A stretch of DNA of 7,957 nucleotides from an uncultured Treponema sp. (GTDB lineage Bacteria > Spirochaetota > Spirochaetia > Treponematales > Treponemataceae), in contig CAMOEE010000116.1 in assembly GCA_946611835.1 (NCBI GenBank), positions 1-7,957 of the forward strand, read 5' to 3'. Positions 5,860 to 7,957 of this stretch are shown piece after piece. Each line of letters begins with the position of its first letter. Within the stretch, counting starts at the first letter, position 1. Position numbers and translations under genes: made by a program. The notes under the pieces were generated by a model. That model searched no databases and was not told where the DNA came from. It saw nothing but the letters and a program-made list of their open reading frames with translations.

Positions 5860-7272
5860 ATGGAAACAGAAACAAAAAAAGCCCTTCTACAGAACAAAAA
5901 AGAAGCCAGAGAATACATTCCCCGCATAAAAAAAGACCAGGACGAGCTTATCAGAATGCTCAAAACCGGCCACAAAAATAAAATTACGAAAATCAAAAAA
6001 TCATATCTTACACAAAAAAAAGAAGCCAGAAGCCAGGAAGACTTAAAAAATGCCCTTTTCAATTACAAATCCGCCCTCGCCGATGCGAAGAACCGCTTTA
6101 TCTCAACAGTGGATGAGGCAAAATCCGTCAAAAATCAGGCATATATCGATTATGTTCAGAAAAACCGCATGATTAGAAAGGGAAAAACTAACCTCAAAGA
6201 GAATGCAATCCTGACTTTACACTCCTTCATAAACACTTTCCGCCTTTCAAAATTCCTTCTGAATAACGGCCTTTATCTAACGATTATTGTCTTCTTCATT
6301 TCCTGTGTGATAATCGCCCCCCTTTCTGGAAACGGCAACCTTCTGACCCTGCCAAACATTTTCACGATTCTTGAGCAGGCCTCGGTACGAATGTTCTACG
6401 CCCTCGGAGTTGCCGGTCTGATTCTTTTGGCCGGAACAGATTTGAGCGTCGGCCGAATGGTCGCTCTTGGTGCCGTAACAACAGGGCTTATCCTGCACCC
6501 GGGACAAAATATCGTCTCTATTTTTGGAATTGCCCCCTGGGATTTCACCCCTCTCCCAATGGGGATCCGTGTCCTCCTTGCTCTTTTTCTCTCTATCGCT
6601 CTTTGTGTTACTTTCTCGGCTTTCTCAGGAATTTTCACTGCAAAGCTTAAGATTCATCCCTTCATCTCAACGCTGGCGACCCAGCTGATTATCTACGGCC
6701 TTCTTTTCTACGGAACAAAAGGCACTCCAGTCGGTTCAATCGACAGCAGCATAAAAGATTTGATAGGCGGCCGCTGGCTTATCGGAACTTTGAACGGAGA
6801 GCTGATAACATTTCCAAAACTGATTATCCCGGCTGTTTTTGCCATCGCAATAGCATGGTTCATCTGGAATAAAACAACATTCGGAAAGAACATTTATGCT
6901 GTCGGCGGAAATGAAGATGCGGCCATTGTCAGCGGAATCAATGTCTTCAGTGTAACGATGGGTGTCTTCATCATGGCAGGAATCTTTTACGGATGCGGCT
7001 CCTTTCTCGAAATCTTCAAGGCAAACGCCAGTGCAGGAACGGGGCAGGGCTACGAACTTGACGCAATCGCAGCCTGTGTAGTCGGAGGCATCTCTTTTAA
7101 CGGCGGAATCGGAAAAGTCAGTGGAGCGGTCATCGGCGTTCTCAGCTTCACCAGCCTGACATATTGCCTTACATTCTTAGGAATCGACACGAATTTACAG
7201 TTCGTCTTTAAGGGACTGATTATCATTGCCGCAGTTGCCCTGGACAGCATGAAAAACATCAGGCACAAATAA
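5860..7272 (+). CDS. mglC: Galactose/glucose ABC transporter permease with N-terminal coiled-coil extension
   Basis: This 470-residue protein is the inner-membrane channel of the importer. Residues from about 131 align along their whole length with E. coli MglC (336 residues). Landmarks are NIFTILEQASVR (166-177), ALGVAGLILLAGTDLSVGR (181-199), FGKNIYAVGGNEDAAIVSGINV (341-362) and YELDAIAACVVGGISFNGGIG (398-418). The second-last segment and its flanks form the usual ATPase-contact loop. About nine to ten hydrophobic segments are visible from 136 onward. The first 130 residues are extra. They are very rich in K, E, D, Q and R, look helical or coiled-coil, have no signal peptide, and contain KKEAR twice, 40 residues apart (13-17, 53-57). 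A GAGG 7 nt before the ATG supports the long form. The gene starts 21 nt after mglA. No terminator hairpin was seen after its stop. Confidence 0.94.
   Translation: METETKKALLQNKKEAREYIPRIKKDQDELIRMLKTGHKNKITKIKKSYLTQKKEARSQEDLKNALFNYKSALADAKNRFISTVDEAKSVKNQAYIDYVQKNRMIRKGKTNLKENAILTLHSFINTFRLSKFLLNNGLYLTIIVFFISCVIIAPLSGNGNLLTLPNIFTILEQASVRMFYALGVAGLILLAGTDLSVGRMVALGAVTTGLILHPGQNIVSIFGIAPWDFTPLPMGIRVLLALFLSIALCVTFSAFSGIFTAKLKIHPFISTLATQLIIYGLLFYGTKGTPVGSIDSSIKDLIGGRWLIGTLNGELITFPKLIIPAVFAIAIAWFIWNKTTFGKNIYAVGGNEDAAIVSGINVFSVTMGVFIMAGIFYGCGSFLEIFKANASAGTGQGYELDAIAACVVGGISFNGGIGKVSGAVIGVLSFTSLTYCLTFLGIDTNLQFVFKGLIIIAAVALDSMKNIRHK
5896..6030 (+). repeat. Direct 15-nt repeat inside mglC extension
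   Basis: AAAAAAGAAGCCAGA occurs at 5896-5910 and again at 6016-6030, 120 nt apart and in the same frame. It encodes KKEAR both times. The sequence between shares little else by eye, so this may be an old internal duplication or convergence of lysine-rich coiled-coil codons. Confidence 0.5.
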
Positions 7273-7324
7273 ATTCAACAAATAAACAGAGCTATGAAAC
7301 ACACTTTCTTTAATGATGTCATCG

Positions 7325-7333
7325 TGCTATAAT
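7325..7333 (+). promoter_or_regulatory. Extended -10 promoter of uxaC
   Basis: TGC-TATAAT is a perfect extended -10 element 50 bp before the uxaC ATG. No good -35 is seen at 17-18 bp upstream (TTTCTT region), which extended -10 promoters can tolerate. A short inverted repeat, GATG-T-CATC (7315-7323), lies in the spacer and could be an operator. The promoter implies uxaC can be transcribed independently of mglC, although no terminator separates them. Confidence 0.6.
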
Positions 7334-7373
7334 AGATACAAATTTTTTCGATTCCATAAAAACGGGTCGAACT

Positions 7374-7377
7374 GGAG
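7374..7377 (+). promoter_or_regulatory. uxaC ribosome binding site
   Basis: GGAG lies 6 nt before the ATG at 7384 and supports that start, which also matches the family's N-terminus. Confidence 0.65.
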
Positions 7378-7383
7378 TTACAA

Positions 7384-7957
7384 ATGAAAAAATTCATGGA
7401 CAAAAACTTCCTTCTCGAGACAAAAACCGCTCAGAAGTTGTTTGAGGCCTGCAAAAACGAGCCTCTCTGGGACTATCACTGTCACCTTATCCCCTCACAG
7501 ATTGCTGAGAACAAAAAATTCAAGAATCTCACTGAAATCTGGCTTGGCGGCGACCACTACAAATGGCGACAGATGCGCACCTACGGCGTAACCGAAGACT
7601 ACATCACAGGCGACAAACCTGATTACGAAAAATTCCTCAAATGGGCAGAGACAATCGAGCACCTCATCGGCAATCCTCTCTACCACTGGACTCATCTTGA
7701 GCTTCAGCGCTATTTCGGAATTGACGAGCCTCTCACTGTCAAATCAGCTCCACGAATCTGGGAAAAAGCAAATGAAATGCTTCAGAGCGACGAGCTTTCA
7801 GTAAAAGGAATCTTCGAGAAATTCCATGTTTACGCTGTCGGTACAACAGACGACCCGATTGATTCCCTTGAATACCACAAGGCAATCGCCGCAGGAACGG
7901 CACCAATCGGAAAAATCAACACAAAAGTCCGCCCGTCTTACCGCCCGGACAAAGCAA
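7384..7957 (+). CDS. uxaC: Uronate isomerase (glucuronate/galacturonate isomerase), partial
   Basis: UxaC converts D-glucuronate to D-fructuronate and D-galacturonate to D-tagaturonate, the first cytoplasmic step in hexuronate use. The first 191 codons are present and the frame runs off the window; the E. coli enzyme is about 470 residues. Strong family motifs are FLLETKTAQKLF (9-20) and DYHCHL (30-35), with H32 and H34 as the likely metal-binding HxH of the amidohydrolase superfamily. Others are GDHYKWRQMRT (56-66), IGNPLYHWTHLELQRYFGI (94-112) and VGTTDDPIDSLEYH (152-165). RPSYRPDKA lies at the edge. Alignment with the E. coli sequence is nearly gap-free. It follows mglC by 111 bp with its own promoter. 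It suggests that the organism uses pectin or other uronic-acid-containing polymers. The rest of the pathway (UxaA/B, UxuA/B) would be expected nearby but is not in view. Confidence 0.97.
   Translation, partial: MKKFMDKNFLLETKTAQKLFEACKNEPLWDYHCHLIPSQIAENKKFKNLTEIWLGGDHYKWRQMRTYGVTEDYITGDKPDYEKFLKWAETIEHLIGNPLYHWTHLELQRYFGIDEPLTVKSAPRIWEKANEMLQSDELSVKGIFEKFHVYAVGTTDDPIDSLEYHKAIAAGTAPIGKINTKVRPSYRPDKA

Noticed and set aside
6014..6021. A8 run in mglC as a phase-variation switch
   Set aside because: Runs of A are common in lysine-rich AT-leaning coding sequence here, and eight bases without other evidence is too little to claim slippage control.

Overview
The window looks like chromosomal DNA from a host-associated spirochaete, most likely a gut or rumen Treponema. 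The main reason is the sugar-binding protein at 3113-4327. It is a lipoprotein with a spirochaete-style lipobox, and its two halves are in swapped order compared with E. coli MglB. I know that topology from the Treponema pallidum glucose-binding protein TP0684. The genus call is inference; no rRNA or other marker gene is present.

Left half (1-2904, minus strand): a proton-translocating NAD(P) transhydrogenase operon in the three-subunit form. It reads pntA alpha-1 (1774-2904), a small TfoX N-terminal-domain gene (1468-1764), a 182-bp hairpin-rich gap, the small membrane subunit alpha-2 (989-1285), and pntB (976 to beyond base 1, cut at the window edge). The gap holds a REP-like palindromic element (1306-1401) and two more strong hairpins (1404-1438, 1448-1464).

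Middle (2905-3112): a divergent AT-rich control region. It has a minus-strand -10 box and strong Shine-Dalgarno for the transhydrogenase genes, and a separate plus-strand promoter, palindromes and Shine-Dalgarno for the sugar transporter.

Right half (2993-7272, plus strand): an mglB-mglA-mglC operon for ABC import of glucose/galactose-type sugars. It consists of a circularly permuted binding lipoprotein, a double ATPase with a typical degenerate second site, and a permease with an unusual charged N-terminal extension of about 130 residues.

Right edge (7384-7957): the first 191 codons of uxaC (glucuronate/galacturonate isomerase), apparently with its own extended -10 promoter at 7325-7333. 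Together the plus-strand genes point to use of plant- or mucin-derived sugars and uronic acids. The transhydrogenase could balance NADH and NADPH during such growth, but no regulatory link between the two sides can be shown from this sequence. No tRNA, rRNA, CRISPR array, transposase or phage gene was seen.
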